62,509 bases of DNA from NCBI RefSeq assembly GCF_001885765.1, contig NZ_JXKD01000016.1, forward strand, positions 1 to 62,509, written 5' to 3'. The notes beneath the pieces were generated by a model. That model did no database searches. It saw only the letters and a program-made list of their open reading frames with translations, and was not told the DNA's origin. How positions within the stretch are numbered: the first letter of the stretch is position 1; every line of letters starts with the position of its first letter. The stretch is from Enterococcus aquimarinus (lineage in GTDB: Bacteria; Bacillota; Bacilli; Lactobacillales; Enterococcaceae). Both the position numbers and the translations under genes were made by a program. This document shows positions 22,857 through 32,450 of the stretch, piece after piece.

Positions 22857-24254
22857 ATGACAGAAAATCGATTAATCGCACAAGAAGTCATCGAAGCAGT
22901 TGGGGGGACTGAAAATATTCAATCAGTGGCACATTGTGCGACACGGCTAAGAATTATGGTAAAGGACAAAGAAAAAATTGATGAAGCGAGAGTAGAAAAT
23001 ATTGACAAAGTAAAAGGGGCCTTCTTTAATTCAGGGCAATTCCAAATTATTTTTGGAACCGGTACCGTCAATAAAATCTACGAAGAAGTAAGTAAGTTAG
23101 GGGTGAATGAGGTCAGCAAATCGGAAATGAAAGAGGAAACGAAGGGTCAAGGAAATAAATTCCAGCAGGTAATTCGGACGTTTGGGGACGTCTTTGTTCC
23201 AATTATTCCTGTGTTAGTCGCAACGGGATTATTTATGGGATTAAGAGGTCTATTGACACAAGAAACGATTTTAGGACTAATTGGGTTAACACCAGATAGC
23301 ATTAATGAAAATTTTATTTTATATACTCAAGTCTTAACAGATACAGCGTTTGCCTTTTTACCAGCCCTCGTAGCATGGTCTGCTTTTAAAGTATTTGGCG
23401 GATCACCGGTCATTGGGATTGTCTTAGGTCTCATGCTAGTAAATCCCGCGCTCCCAAATGCCTATGAAGTCGCTGCAGGAACAGCTGATCCGATCATGAT
23501 GGCTGGATTCATTCCAGTTGTTGGATATCAAGGAACCGTCTTACCAGCCTTTATCGCAGGGTTCCTAGGTGCTAAAACAGAACGAATGATTCGAAAACGA
23601 GTGCCAGAAACGCTTGATTTACTCTTAACACCGTTTTTAACGTTATTAATTTTAAGTATTTTGGCATTATTTGTTATCGGACCGGTATTTCATTCGTTAG
23701 AAGTTGTTGTACTTGATGCGACATTATGGTTACTAGAATTACCATTTGGTTTAGCTGGATTGGTAATTGGTGGTTTAAATCAATTGATTGTCGTAACAGG
23801 TATTCACCATATTTTCAATTTCTTAGAAGTACAATTATTAGCTAATACTGGTACAAATCCATACAATGCGATTATTACGGCTAGTGTTGCGGCTCAAGGT
23901 GGCGCAAGTTTAGCTGTTGCAATGAAGACGAAATCGAAAAAATTAAAAGCGTTAGCGTATCCTTCAACGTTGTCAGCGATGCTTGGTATTACAGAGCCCG
24001 CTATTTTCGGTGTCAATTTACGGTATGGCAAACCTTTTGTCTTTGGGTTAGTTGGCGGTGCAGCAGGTGGTTTCTTAGCCTCTTTATTACAACTGGAAGC
24101 AACAGGGATGTCGCTAACAGTCATTCCAGGTGCCCTTTTATACTTGAATAGCCAATTTATCTGGTATATTGTCGTCAATGTTGTGGCGATTGCGGTTGCC
24201 TTTATCTTAACGTATCTTTTTGGCTATAGTGATAAACAATTAGAAAATGCTTAG
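22857..24254 (+). CDS. scrA: PTS sucrose-type EIIBC component
   Basis: The 465-residue protein has an N-terminal EIIB domain with phosphocysteine C27 (AHCATRLR) and a C-terminal EIIC membrane domain of about ten helices. It includes GITEPAIFGVNLRYGKPF, the conserved EIIC sugar-site loop. It imports and phosphorylates a glucoside; the adjacent GH32 hydrolase points to sucrose. No EIIA domain is present, so EIIA must come from elsewhere (often the glucose-type EIIA). ATG 22857 follows GGGAGGAAG. Confidence 0.9.
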   Translation: MTENRLIAQEVIEAVGGTENIQSVAHCATRLRIMVKDKEKIDEARVENIDKVKGAFFNSGQFQIIFGTGTVNKIYEEVSKLGVNEVSKSEMKEETKGQGNKFQQVIRTFGDVFVPIIPVLVATGLFMGLRGLLTQETILGLIGLTPDSINENFILYTQVLTDTAFAFLPALVAWSAFKVFGGSPVIGIVLGLMLVNPALPNAYEVAAGTADPIMMAGFIPVVGYQGTVLPAFIAGFLGAKTERMIRKRVPETLDLLLTPFLTLLILSILALFVIGPVFHSLEVVVLDATLWLLELPFGLAGLVIGGLNQLIVVTGIHHIFNFLEVQLLANTGTNPYNAIITASVAAQGGASLAVAMKTKSKKLKALAYPSTLSAMLGITEPAIFGVNLRYGKPFVFGLVGGAAGGFLASLLQLEATGMSLTVIPGALLYLNSQFIWYIVVNVVAIAVAFILTYLFGYSDKQLENA

Positions 24255-24264
24255 GAGTTTTACG

Positions 24265-25638
24265 ATGAAAAATCAGATGACGTACCATATCACCCCTCAT
24301 CAAGGGTTAATCAATGATCCCAACGGCCTTGTGTATTTTAAAGGACGACATCATGTGTTTTTTCAGTGGAATCAAACAGGAGTTACGCATAGCAACAAAA
24401 GTTGGGGGCACGTCAGTACAACCGATTTTGTGAATTGGCAAACTCATCCACCTGCGCTTGAGCCTGTCGATGAATTTGATCGAGACGGTTGTTACTCGGG
24501 GAGTACAGTTGTCCATGATAATTGTTTGTATCTTTTTTATACAGGAAATCTTCGTGGAGAAAATAATGAACGGATTACGACACAATGCTTGGCGATCTCC
24601 GAAGATGGCATTCATTTTACAAAAAAAGGCCCCATTATTACGCAACCGTCAGGCTATACTGCACACATTCGTGATCCGAAAGTGTGGCAAACTGCAGATG
24701 GAAGCTGGTCGATGGTCTTAGGAGCCCAAACACTTGATTTAACTGGAACAGTCCTTCTTTATCAATCGGATAATTTGATTGATTGGGTATTTAAAGGGGA
24801 ATTCGTTGAAGAAGTACCTGATTTTGGTTTTATGTGGGAATGTCCAGATGTACTCATAACGGCTTCAAAACAAGCCTTAATCATATCGCCCCAAGGACTG
24901 ACCGCGCAAGGAATAACTTTAAATAATTTATATCATTCAGGTTATTTTATTGGTCAGATTAGCAAAGATAAACACAAGTTCCAGATTGAATCTACTTTTA
25001 CTGAGTTTGATCGAGGATTTGAGTTTTATGCACCCCAAACCTATCAAACTGATGACGGGCGTCAAATCATGTATGCATGGATGGGATTGATGCAAGAAGC
25101 AGATGAACGTGCTTTTCCAACGATTAAAGAGGGTTGGATTCATTCCTTGACCATACCGCGAGTGTTAACGATTGTTGGTAATCGTATTATCCAAAAACCA
25201 ATCGACGAACTTCTAAAGCTTCGAGGTGAAACTTTAGAACAAGTAAAAAACATCAAAAAATGGCAGGAAACGTTACCCACTTTTCAAAATGAAGTCCTCT
25301 TTCATTGGCCAGAAGCAGCTCCTGATTTTACGGTGAATATTCGGAATTCAGTGACGTTTACCTATTATCAACAAGAACGACTGTTCACTGTTTATCGAAT
25401 AAATTGGCGGACTCAGCAAACAGAAAAACGTAGCGTACGCTTAGAAAATGAATTGACCGACTTACAATGTTTTATGGAAGAATCTTCTTTAGAAATATTT
25501 TTGAATCAGGGTCAGGAAGTCTTTACGTTGCGATATATTAGTCAAGAAACCGAAGCGTTCATTGCTTTTGAACAGCAAGGAATACAAGCAGAAAATGATT
25601 TAATCATCTATCCATTGAATGGTTTTTGTAAAAAATAA
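24265..25638 (+). CDS. scrB: Sucrose-6-phosphate hydrolase (GH32)
   Basis: The 457-residue enzyme belongs to family GH32. The nucleophile D18 is in INDPNG, the stabilising aspartate D137 in RDP and the acid/base E192 in WECPDV. It splits sucrose-6-phosphate from the PTS into glucose-6-phosphate and fructose. ATG 24265 has AGGAG 7 nt upstream; the frame also opens 18 nt earlier, inside scrA's end, without a ribosome site. It is cotranscribed with scrA (10-nt gap) and ends the locus before a terminator. Confidence 0.93.
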   Translation: MKNQMTYHITPHQGLINDPNGLVYFKGRHHVFFQWNQTGVTHSNKSWGHVSTTDFVNWQTHPPALEPVDEFDRDGCYSGSTVVHDNCLYLFYTGNLRGENNERITTQCLAISEDGIHFTKKGPIITQPSGYTAHIRDPKVWQTADGSWSMVLGAQTLDLTGTVLLYQSDNLIDWVFKGEFVEEVPDFGFMWECPDVLITASKQALIISPQGLTAQGITLNNLYHSGYFIGQISKDKHKFQIESTFTEFDRGFEFYAPQTYQTDDGRQIMYAWMGLMQEADERAFPTIKEGWIHSLTIPRVLTIVGNRIIQKPIDELLKLRGETLEQVKNIKKWQETLPTFQNEVLFHWPEAAPDFTVNIRNSVTFTYYQQERLFTVYRINWRTQQTEKRSVRLENELTDLQCFMEESSLEIFLNQGQEVFTLRYISQETEAFIAFEQQGIQAENDLIIYPLNGFCKK

Positions 25639-25710
25639 AACCTAGAAAGACAGAGTTGTAAATACATGATTCAGTAAAATTGTTATTTATCAGGAACATT
25701 AAACAATAAA

Positions 25711-25750
25711 AGCCAAGCACTACCAAATGGTGGATGCTTGGCTTCTATTA
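25711..25750 (+). terminator. Terminator after scrB
   Basis: AGCCAAGCA pairs with TGCTTGGCT, enclosing an inner ACCA/TGGT pairing, followed by TCTATTATTTT. It lies between convergent scrB and merR. Confidence 0.75.
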
Positions 25751-25786
25751 TTTTGGAAAATACATTACAAATCTTTAACAATATCC

Positions 25787-26227
25787 TCATTCAGGATGGG
25801 AGAGTGCGTAGTATGATTTTATTTCTGCTGGTAAATCTTGCGGAATGACGGTCGCAAGTCGCTCTTCATGCCCATCGCAGAGCGCTTGTTCATAGTACCA
25901 CTGTTTAAATTTAATCATCGCCAGCGCTTGCTCTAAGCGATCAATTTCGGTTTTGACGGCTATTTCTTGCTGGTCAAATAGAGCTTTGCGTTGTGGGTAA
26001 GTTTGGCTTCCTAGTTTGCACCATTCCATAAAGCGTTTGATATCTTTAATTTCCATCCCGGATTTTTTCAAGCATTCAATCACTCGTAACGCTTCGATTT
26101 CTGATTGGCCAAAATGGCGAATCCCAGCTTTTCGCTGCAGGTCTGGAAAGAGTCCTTCTTTATCGTAATAACGTAGGGTTGATATCGGCAGATCAAATAA
26201 TTCTGCGATTTGTCCAATTGTTTTCAT
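25787..26227 (-). CDS. MerR-family transcriptional regulator (AdhR/NmlR-like)
   Basis: The 146-residue protein has an N-terminal winged helix (IGQIAELFDLPISTLRYYDKEG), a coiled dimer helix and a short C-terminus. It is divergent from an iron alcohol dehydrogenase gene with a MerR-type promoter between, as with Bacillus AdhR, an aldehyde sensor. One cysteine (SECLKKSG-type position, in ECLKK) is kept in the region where AdhR/NmlR carry the sensor cysteine. Aldehyde or electrophile sensing is inferred. Confidence 0.85.
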   Translation of the reverse strand: MKTIGQIAELFDLPISTLRYYDKEGLFPDLQRKAGIRHFGQSEIEALRVIECLKKSGMEIKDIKRFMEWCKLGSQTYPQRKALFDQQEIAVKTEIDRLEQALAMIKFKQWYYEQALCDGHEERLATVIPQDLPAEIKSYYALSHPE

Positions 26228-26262
26228 CGGTTCACCTCAAAATATTTTTAGAAACAAAAGGC

Positions 26263-26293
26263 TTTACCTAAAGTCAGGTTTAGGTGTTAGAAT
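26263..26293 (+). promoter_or_regulatory. MerR-type promoter/operator of the adh operon
   Basis: TTTACC (26263-26268) and TAGAAT (26288-26293) are separated by 19 bp, the long spacer typical of MerR-activated promoters. The spacer region carries the perfect dyad ACCTAAA-N6-TTTAGGT (26266-26285). This fits activation by DNA distortion by the divergent MerR protein. Confidence 0.8.
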
Positions 26294-26390
26294 GGTATCA
26301 TAGCAAAACAAACGCGTCAATACAACAAAGAATTCTGTTTTTGCTTAAGTGGCGCCAAATATTATGGAAAAATAGAAGGGAAAGAAAACG

Positions 26391-27563
26391 ATGTTAGGGA
26401 ATTTTAGTTATTCAAATCCAACAAAATTATATTTTGGAGAAGAGTCGTTGTCCTTTTTGAACGAAGAACTTCCGAAGTATGGAGATAAGGTCTTACTTGT
26501 TTATGGCGGCGGTTCAATTAAACAAACCGGATTATATGACGAAATCATGCAAATTTTAGCAGAAAATGGCAAGCAAGTATTCGAAGATGCCGGAGTGATG
26601 CCGAATCCGACAGTCGAAAAGTTAACGGAAGGTTGTCAGATTGCGAAAGATAATGATGTCGATTTTATTTTGGCTGTAGGCGGGGGCTCTGTGTGTGATT
26701 ATGCTAAAGCAGTTTCAGCTTCAGCTTTCTGTGAAGAAGATCCTTGGGAGAAGTATTTTATTCGGAAAGAAGCGGTTGATAATCCGATTATTCCGCTGGG
26801 CTGTGTGTTAACGATGGTTGGAACAGGTTCAGAAATGAATGGCGGTTCTGTCATTACGAATACGACAACGACTCAAAAAATTGGCCGCGTATTCGGAGAG
26901 GATGTCTTTCCGAAATTCTCGATTTTGAATCCAGTCTTAACCTACACGGTGCCAAAACAGCAAATGGTGGCGGGTTTCTTTGATATTATGTCACATATCT
27001 TGGAGCAATATTTTAGTAATGAAGACGACAATACTTCAGATTATATTATGGAAGGTTTATTAAAATCGTTGATTCACAGTTCAAAAATTGCACTTGAAAA
27101 TCCAACTGATTATGAAGCGCGTAGTAATATCATGTGGACGGCTACTTGGGCCCTCAATACATTAGTCGCAAAAGGAAAATCAACTGACTGGATGGTTCAT
27201 ATGATTGGACAATCAATCGGGGCCTATACCGATGCTACTCACGGGATGACGTTATCGGCGATTTCGCTACCATATTATCGCTTAATTTTGCCAGCAGGAC
27301 TCGCAAAATTCAAACGTTACGCTATCAATGTCTGGGGGGTTAATCCGGAAGGCAAGACGGATGAACAAGTTGCGCTTGAAGGGTTATCCGAAATGGAGCA
27401 TTATATGAGAACGCTTGGTTTAGTCTTAAATATTAAGGAACTAGGTGCTACACCAGACATGTTAGAAGGAATTGTAGCGGGTTCATTTATCACAAAGGGT
27501 GGCTACAAAGTCTTAACCAAAGAGGACATTATGAGCGTTTTAATCGAAAGTATGAATCAATAA
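26391..27563 (+). CDS. Iron-containing alcohol dehydrogenase (BdhA/YqhD type)
   Basis: The 390-residue group III dehydrogenase probably uses NADPH to reduce aldehydes. The nucleotide motif is VGGGSVCDYAKA near residue 97, with TMVGTGSEMN near 140. Metal ligands sit in FFDIMSH (Asp, His) and in the WMVHMIGQ...TDATHG region (two His). The MerR-controlled promoter suggests induction by aldehydes. An acetyltransferase gene follows by 11 nt. Confidence 0.9.
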   Translation: MLGNFSYSNPTKLYFGEESLSFLNEELPKYGDKVLLVYGGGSIKQTGLYDEIMQILAENGKQVFEDAGVMPNPTVEKLTEGCQIAKDNDVDFILAVGGGSVCDYAKAVSASAFCEEDPWEKYFIRKEAVDNPIIPLGCVLTMVGTGSEMNGGSVITNTTTTQKIGRVFGEDVFPKFSILNPVLTYTVPKQQMVAGFFDIMSHILEQYFSNEDDNTSDYIMEGLLKSLIHSSKIALENPTDYEARSNIMWTATWALNTLVAKGKSTDWMVHMIGQSIGAYTDATHGMTLSAISLPYYRLILPAGLAKFKRYAINVWGVNPEGKTDEQVALEGLSEMEHYMRTLGLVLNIKELGATPDMLEGIVAGSFITKGGYKVLTKEDIMSVLIESMNQ

Positions 27564-27574
27564 GAGGTGGGAAA

Positions 27575-28147
27575 ATGGAACTTGATCAATTCTTGCATCA
27601 TTTAAATGAAGGGAAGTCGGTTGAGGCGGGTTCTGCGGAACATCAAATGATGTTACAACTATCACAAGAAGCCTTAAAATTGACGATGGCATTAAATAAT
27701 ACGTATCATACTCCTGAAGAAATTCGAGTCATCATCGCACAACTAACCGCAAAACCAGTCGATGAGACATTCAACCTATTTCCACCTTTTTATACCGATT
27801 GCGGCAAAAATCTTCATATCGGGAAAAATGTTTTCATTAATTCAGGTTGTCGTTTTCAAGATCAAGGCGGTATCACAATTGGTGATGGGACATTGATTGG
27901 TCATCAAGTTGTTCTTGCAACGTTGAATCACGAATTGAACCCACAAACACGTGGGACAATCCATCCACTGCCGATTTCGATTGGTAAAAATGTCTGGATT
28001 GGGGCTAACGCGACTGTTTTACCAGGTGTTCGAATTGGGGATGGTGCGATTATTGCAGCCGGAGCAGTCGTCAGCAAAGACGTCGAAGAAAATACCATTG
28101 TCGGTGGTGTTCCTGCGAAGGTTATGAAGACAATTGAAGTTGAATAG
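27575..28147 (+). CDS. Sugar O-acetyltransferase (maltose/galactoside type, left-handed beta-helix)
   Basis: The 190-residue hexapeptide-repeat protein has an N-terminal helical cap (residues 1-60). A left-handed beta-helix follows with repeats such as IGKNVWIGANATVLPGVRIG and IGDGAIIAAGAVVSKDV. The catalytic histidine lies in ATLNHELNP. It acetylates sugars with acetyl-CoA. It sits in the adh operon with AGAGGTGGG as ribosome site. The link to aldehyde stress is unclear. Confidence 0.88.
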   Translation: MELDQFLHHLNEGKSVEAGSAEHQMMLQLSQEALKLTMALNNTYHTPEEIRVIIAQLTAKPVDETFNLFPPFYTDCGKNLHIGKNVFINSGCRFQDQGGITIGDGTLIGHQVVLATLNHELNPQTRGTIHPLPISIGKNVWIGANATVLPGVRIGDGAIIAAGAVVSKDVEENTIVGGVPAKVMKTIEVE

Positions 28148-28177
28148 ACAATCAGATAAAATTCTCAACAAACTTAA

Positions 28178-28223
28178 AAAACAAGCTAGATTCCAATTTC
28201 CAGAGGATCTAGCTTGTTTTTTT
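28178..28223 (+). terminator. Terminator of the adh operon
   Basis: ACAAGCTAGAT pairs with ATCTAGCTTGT, followed by TTTTTTT. The following 28224-28502 holds no gene I can support. Confidence 0.85.
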
Positions 28224-28502
28224 ATAGGCATTTTCTCTCGATTAGGTGATATCATTTGCCAAACAATAAACCTGTTGATAAAAGCACGTCTGATGAAGAG
28301 TCTCATTTGGGAAAAACTGTGCACTAAAATCAACGAGGGGGCTTGAATCGTTAGCACCTCCTTTTTGAATCCAACGTGTTCAGATTTCTATCATGAAATC
28401 TTCATTTTTTGACATTTTTACTTGTGATTTTGGAAGATAAAAGGCATGATAGCTAATGGGTGTTTGAAAGGAAGAATCAAGCTCAAGAAGGAGAGGAATG
28501 AA

Positions 28503-28967
28503 ATGATAGTCACAGAAACGATAAAATACTATTTTATTGCTTATTTGCTGGTCACGGTATTTGCGTCACTGCATTTTTTACTTAACTGGAAAGTGCGAAA
28601 ACAACAAGCTTTTGATCCAACGATGGGACTACGTGCACTTCGAGAAAACGCCACGACATTTGAGGCTTTTAAGACAACAAAGCCTTTTCATCCACTATAC
28701 AACCTCATTATTTTTCCACTTGTCGGTGTGATGATGATGAATCAGTGGACGATAATCCCAACGCTAACGCAAGCGATGGGAATTGGAGGATTATGGCTCA
28801 TTTATAGTGTCTTATTTGATCTTATTTGTTGGGTTATCATTCCGCATCCGTGGCGTTTAAGTTTAAAGGGGTTATTTATTACGTATCAACCTTGGATTTC
28901 CTTCGCGTATCTCGCGATTGCCATAAGTCCGATGATTAGTATTTTGTACTTCTTTTTATTTTCGTAA
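28503..28967 (+). CDS. Integral membrane protein of unknown function
   Basis: The 154-residue protein has about four predicted helices (residues 8-28, 63-80, 88-108, 128-152). The loops hold an ALRENATTFEAFKTTKPFHP segment and IPHPWRLSLKG. The start was set at ATG 28503, with GGAGAGG upstream; the frame extends 19 codons further without such a site. I do not recognise a family. It precedes an acetate-transporter gene by 134 nt. Confidence 0.6.
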   Translation: MIVTETIKYYFIAYLLVTVFASLHFLLNWKVRKQQAFDPTMGLRALRENATTFEAFKTTKPFHPLYNLIIFPLVGVMMMNQWTIIPTLTQAMGIGGLWLIYSVLFDLICWVIIPHPWRLSLKGLFITYQPWISFAYLAIAISPMISILYFFLFS

Positions 28968-29101
28968 AAGGATAACGAATCACAAGCAATTCCAGTCGCG
29001 TTTTTATGGTTGATTGGAAGAAAAAACGAGCAAGAGGAACGAACGATCTATGATTGATTCTCCAAGCGCTTTGTAAAAAATAGATTGAATAGTAGGAGAG
29101 T

Positions 29102-29716
29102 ATGATAGATATGAAAGAAACAAAAGTAAAAGTGATCGTCGCTGATCCCTCTGCGTTAGGATTATTTGGACTGGCAATGGTCACACTAGTTGCGTCCTCA
29201 CAAAAATTAGGATTCACATCTGATGTCTCGTTGGTATTACCATGGGCAATCTTTTTAGGAGCGTCTGCGCAATTAATGGCGGCGACCTATGATTTTAAAC
29301 ACAATAACACTTTCGGTGCGACAGCTTTTGCCGCATATGGCTTTTTTTGGTTTGCTATGGGCTTTACGTGGTTAATTCAAAAAGGACTATTTGGTGCAGC
29401 GTTAGCATCTAGTGTCGATCCCAAACAACTTGGCGTGGCATTTTTAGGTTATTTTATCTTTACATTATTTATGACAATTGGTGCCATGGAAACACATAAG
29501 GTCTTATTTACGATATTTGTATTAATTGATTTCTTATTCTTAGGATTAGCCGCTTCTTCATTTGGCATTATGACACATGCGAGTCATCAAATGGCAGCAT
29601 ACGCAGAATTAGCGATTGCCATTGTGTCTTTTTATGGATGCGGTGCAGCTGTCTTGAATACCCATTTTGGGAAAACATTCCTACCAGTAGGAAAACCATT
29701 TGGTATTTTTAAATAA
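29102..29716 (+). CDS. GPR1/FUN34/YaaH-family transporter (acetate/succinate type)
   Basis: The 204-residue protein has six helices. The family's N-terminal NPxPLGL motif appears as DPSALGLFGLAMVT. Other features are the conserved YDFKHNNTFGATAFAAYGFF segment and a late helix with a polar FYGCGAAVLNTHFGK end. SatP-type proteins carry acetate or other short carboxylates with protons. ATG 29102 has GTAGGAGAG upstream; the in-frame ATG at 29111 is also possible. A terminator follows. Confidence 0.85.
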   Translation: MIDMKETKVKVIVADPSALGLFGLAMVTLVASSQKLGFTSDVSLVLPWAIFLGASAQLMAATYDFKHNNTFGATAFAAYGFFWFAMGFTWLIQKGLFGAALASSVDPKQLGVAFLGYFIFTLFMTIGAMETHKVLFTIFVLIDFLFLGLAASSFGIMTHASHQMAAYAELAIAIVSFYGCGAAVLNTHFGKTFLPVGKPFGIFK

Positions 29717-29731
29717 TCATCAATTAAGATT

Positions 29732-29770
29732 GGACTTTTAGAAGGCTTCTTTTTCTAGAAGTCCTTTTTT
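29732..29770 (+). terminator. Terminator after the YaaH-type gene
   Basis: GGACTTTTAGAA pairs with TTCTAGAAGTCC (one mismatch), followed by six Ts. Confidence 0.75.
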
Positions 29771-29898
29771 AGCGTTTTTTTGAGAGGCATGGAGCACGAA
29801 ATAATCATTTATTATCATTCTTATCAGAAAAATGGGTTAAAAAGGTGCGAAATTCTATGATTCATGCTAAGATTTAAATCAAAAAGGAGGCGTTTTTT

Positions 29899-30276
29899 TT
29901 GACAAGAAAAGCATATACAGGAGAGATTGTTTCGTCATCTGGTCCGTATTCGCATGCAATTGATAGTGGCGATATGATTTATTTTTCAGGTCAAACGGCG
30001 TATAACGGCATAGACTACCAAGGGGAGAAATACGATATCAAAACCCAAGCAGTGAAATGTTTTGAGCATTTACAATCGGTGACTCAAGAGGCCGGTGTGG
30101 GGCTTGATCAAGTGGTAAAAGTGAATGTCTATTTAACAAGTATGGCCCATTTTGATGAGATGAATGCTGTTTACAAACAAATGTTTACAGAACCTTATCC
30201 TGCTAGAACGTGTGTTGCTGTCCTAGCATTACCGTTAGAAGCAGATATTGAAATTGAATGTATTGTAAAAAAATAA
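29899..30276 (+). CDS. RidA/YjgF-family enamine/imine deaminase
   Basis: The 125-residue protein has the RidA shape: GPYSHAI near residue 16, FSGQTAYN, VVKVNVYLTSM, and the active-site arginine in PARTCVAV (R105). It ends IEIECIVKK. RidA proteins hydrolyse reactive imines such as 2-aminoacrylate. TTG 29899 follows AAAAAGGAGGCG. It stands alone. Confidence 0.88.
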   Translation: MTRKAYTGEIVSSSGPYSHAIDSGDMIYFSGQTAYNGIDYQGEKYDIKTQAVKCFEHLQSVTQEAGVGLDQVVKVNVYLTSMAHFDEMNAVYKQMFTEPYPARTCVAVLALPLEADIEIECIVKK

Positions 30277-30435
30277 TCGTGAACAATGATCGCTACGATG
30301 CGACTCCCAATGCATCATCGTTTTGGGTAGGCTAACAAATGTGTCGTAGTGATTTTGTTATTGCTTTTGATAGGCAACAACAAAATCTTTGAGGCACTCG
30401 TCTCGGTGATGGCCAATCTTAAAGGAGGAATTCGC

Positions 30436-31788
30436 TTGTTTCGTAAACGATTTTTAATGCTATCGCTACTCCTTTGTGGCGTCATCAGCTTCTTTTGGTT
30501 GACGGGTCAAACATTCATTCAAAGTGATGTGAAACAAGAAGAGGCGCAAGAAAAAGAACGTCTTCTACAAATGGATGAACCCCATTTTTGGATTATTTCA
30601 GATAATCATTTTTTTCCGGATACTTTTATTGAAGAGAGTGCTGCGTTTCGTGCATTTGAAGCGACCGCACTAGGCAATGACCTTCGCTATACGGAAACCA
30701 TTTTAAACGCATTCGTTCAAAAAGCGTTAGTCGAAAAACCGACGGGGATTATTTTTACCGGAGATGTGACACTAAACGGTGAAAAAGCAGGACTTGACCG
30801 GATGGTTGAACTCTTACAACCTTTGCAAGAAGCTGGTATTTTGATCTTGGCGATTCCAGGGAATCATGATATTTATAATGGTTGGGCGCGGGAATTTAAA
30901 AATGGGGATAAAATTACGACCCATCAAATTAGTCCGCAAGATTTTCAGCGAGGATTTTCCGACGGCTATCGTCTTAGTCAGGCGACAGATAAGCATTCTT
31001 TGAGTTATTCTTTAGATGCCGGTGCGTATCGCTTATTTTTACTGGATAGTAATATTTATGCGGATCGTTTTTCGAAAAAAGAACCGGTCAGTCACGGACG
31101 TTTATCAGAAGAAACACTGGCTTGGTTAGAAGCGGGGTTATCGGATGCAAAAGAAAAGGGGAAGACCCCTATCCTTTTTTTACATCATAATCTGTTGGCC
31201 CATCATGAACAGATGACGGACGGTTTTGTTTTGAATAATGCACCAGACGTTCTATCTTTAGTAAACCAGTATGAGGTGCCACTCGCATTAAGTGGTCACA
31301 CGCATTTGCAAAACATTTTGCAACAAGTAGATCCGTCCAATTTTTATGAAATTAGTTCGGGATCGTTTAGTGCGGCAGGAACGTCGATAGGCCATTTGAC
31401 ATTGCAGGAAAATACTATCATTTACGAAAATGAGTCGTTTGACCCTCTTCCTTATTTAGATTCCCAACATCTTGCGAATCCGGATTTAAAAAATTATTCG
31501 GCGTACGTCACGTTGAAAGCTCAGGAATTGGGAGAAGAGATGGCGCGCGAATTATTCCGTTCCTATGCGATTGATGCGGATACGCAGCTAATGAAAGAAG
31601 TCGGGGAGGCGTATGTTTTTTACTTTATGGGAGGCAGTCAGCTCACTCCACTTGAAAAAGAAGCACGACTTGCCCGGTTGCAAGAATCTTTACCTCGTAA
31701 AGCTGATTCTTCATTGCTCGAAAGCTATCGACAGTTGTTAGATGCGGCTAACTGGGAAGCCCATCACCATTTAGTTATTCAACCCTAG
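30436..31788 (+). CDS. Membrane-anchored metallophosphoesterase
   Basis: The protein has 450 residues from TTG 30436, chosen because AAAGGAGG ends 9 nt before. The frame opens 29 codons earlier without a site. One N-terminal helix (about residues 6-24) serves as signal anchor. The calcineurin-like motifs are all present: SDNHFF, FTGDVTLNG, GNHD, LHHN and SGHTH. The domain acts outside the cell on phosphoesters; substrate unknown. A C-terminal 100-residue helical extension follows. Confidence 0.85.
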   Translation: MFRKRFLMLSLLLCGVISFFWLTGQTFIQSDVKQEEAQEKERLLQMDEPHFWIISDNHFFPDTFIEESAAFRAFEATALGNDLRYTETILNAFVQKALVEKPTGIIFTGDVTLNGEKAGLDRMVELLQPLQEAGILILAIPGNHDIYNGWAREFKNGDKITTHQISPQDFQRGFSDGYRLSQATDKHSLSYSLDAGAYRLFLLDSNIYADRFSKKEPVSHGRLSEETLAWLEAGLSDAKEKGKTPILFLHHNLLAHHEQMTDGFVLNNAPDVLSLVNQYEVPLALSGHTHLQNILQQVDPSNFYEISSGSFSAAGTSIGHLTLQENTIIYENESFDPLPYLDSQHLANPDLKNYSAYVTLKAQELGEEMARELFRSYAIDADTQLMKEVGEAYVFYFMGGSQLTPLEKEARLARLQESLPRKADSSLLESYRQLLDAANWEAHHHLVIQP

Positions 31789-31802
31789 AACTTGTGTAAA
31801 AG

Positions 31803-31848
31803 AACGGTCAAAAAAACGCTCTTGATAACGAGCGTTTTTTTGACCGTT
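31803..31848. terminator. Bidirectional terminator
   Basis: A perfect 19-bp inverted repeat, AACGGTCAAAAAAACGCTC with GAGCGTTTTTTTGACCGTT, has an 8-nt loop. It serves both convergent genes; the deaminase stop lies inside its right end. Confidence 0.85.
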
Positions 31849-32326
31849 AAGAGCAAGTATAATAGTCGTGATGCAATTGTTGAATTTTTTGGGCGAGCGC
31901 AGGTACTGGACCTTCAACATGTGCGTCTAGTAGAACGTCTTCAATTGCGAGCGGTTTTACTGGGCCTGGGGCGATATTCATTGCGGTAAGCCAATGGGTT
32001 AACTGTTTGGATGAACTGGCGTAAACAATCCTTCCGAGACCGACCCAACCATGGGCTGCTGCACACATCGGACAATGTTCACCAGAGGTATATACGGTCG
32101 CTTGTTTGCGTTCGTCGGGGGATAAATGCTCGGCTGCCCAACGTGCAATCGCAAATTCTGGATGTTGGGTGTGATCGCCTGAAGCGATTTGATTATGCCC
32201 TTCGTATAAGACGTTACCTTCCGCAGAAACTAGGATTGAGCCAAAAGGGGCATCCCCTTTTGTGAGAGCCATTTCGGCTAATGTGACACATCGCTCTAAA
32301 TACTTGAAATCATCATTTGTAATCAT
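31847..32326 (-). CDS. Nucleoside deaminase (cytidine/guanine deaminase superfamily)
   Basis: The 159-residue protein has the zinc site of the CDA fold: HPE (H-x-E, about residue 58), then CPMCAAA with the two zinc cysteines. The N-terminal AEMALTKGDAPFG and NxxxxGDHTQHPE segments resemble guanine deaminases/TadA-like proteins. The start (ATG 32326) has AAGGAGG upstream; the frame is open further upstream without a site. Substrate among guanine, cytosine or an unusual base is unresolved. Confidence 0.85.
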   Translation of the reverse strand: MITNDDFKYLERCVTLAEMALTKGDAPFGSILVSAEGNVLYEGHNQIASGDHTQHPEFAIARWAAEHLSPDERKQATVYTSGEHCPMCAAAHGWVGLGRIVYASSSKQLTHWLTAMNIAPGPVKPLAIEDVLLDAHVEGPVPALAQKIQQLHHDYYTCS

Positions 32327-32450
32327 CAAATGCTTCCTCCTTATGATTCTTCTTTGTGCATTGATTATACCGTTAAAAGTAGAAAGAAGCGAAGAAACAT
32401 CATTCAATTAAACAATAACAATCTAACGTTCAAAGAAAGGTGTGAAATAA

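Noticed and set aside
28134-28346. Short plus-strand frame after the acetyltransferase gene
   Set aside because: It starts inside the previous gene, runs through the terminator stem and has no ribosome site.
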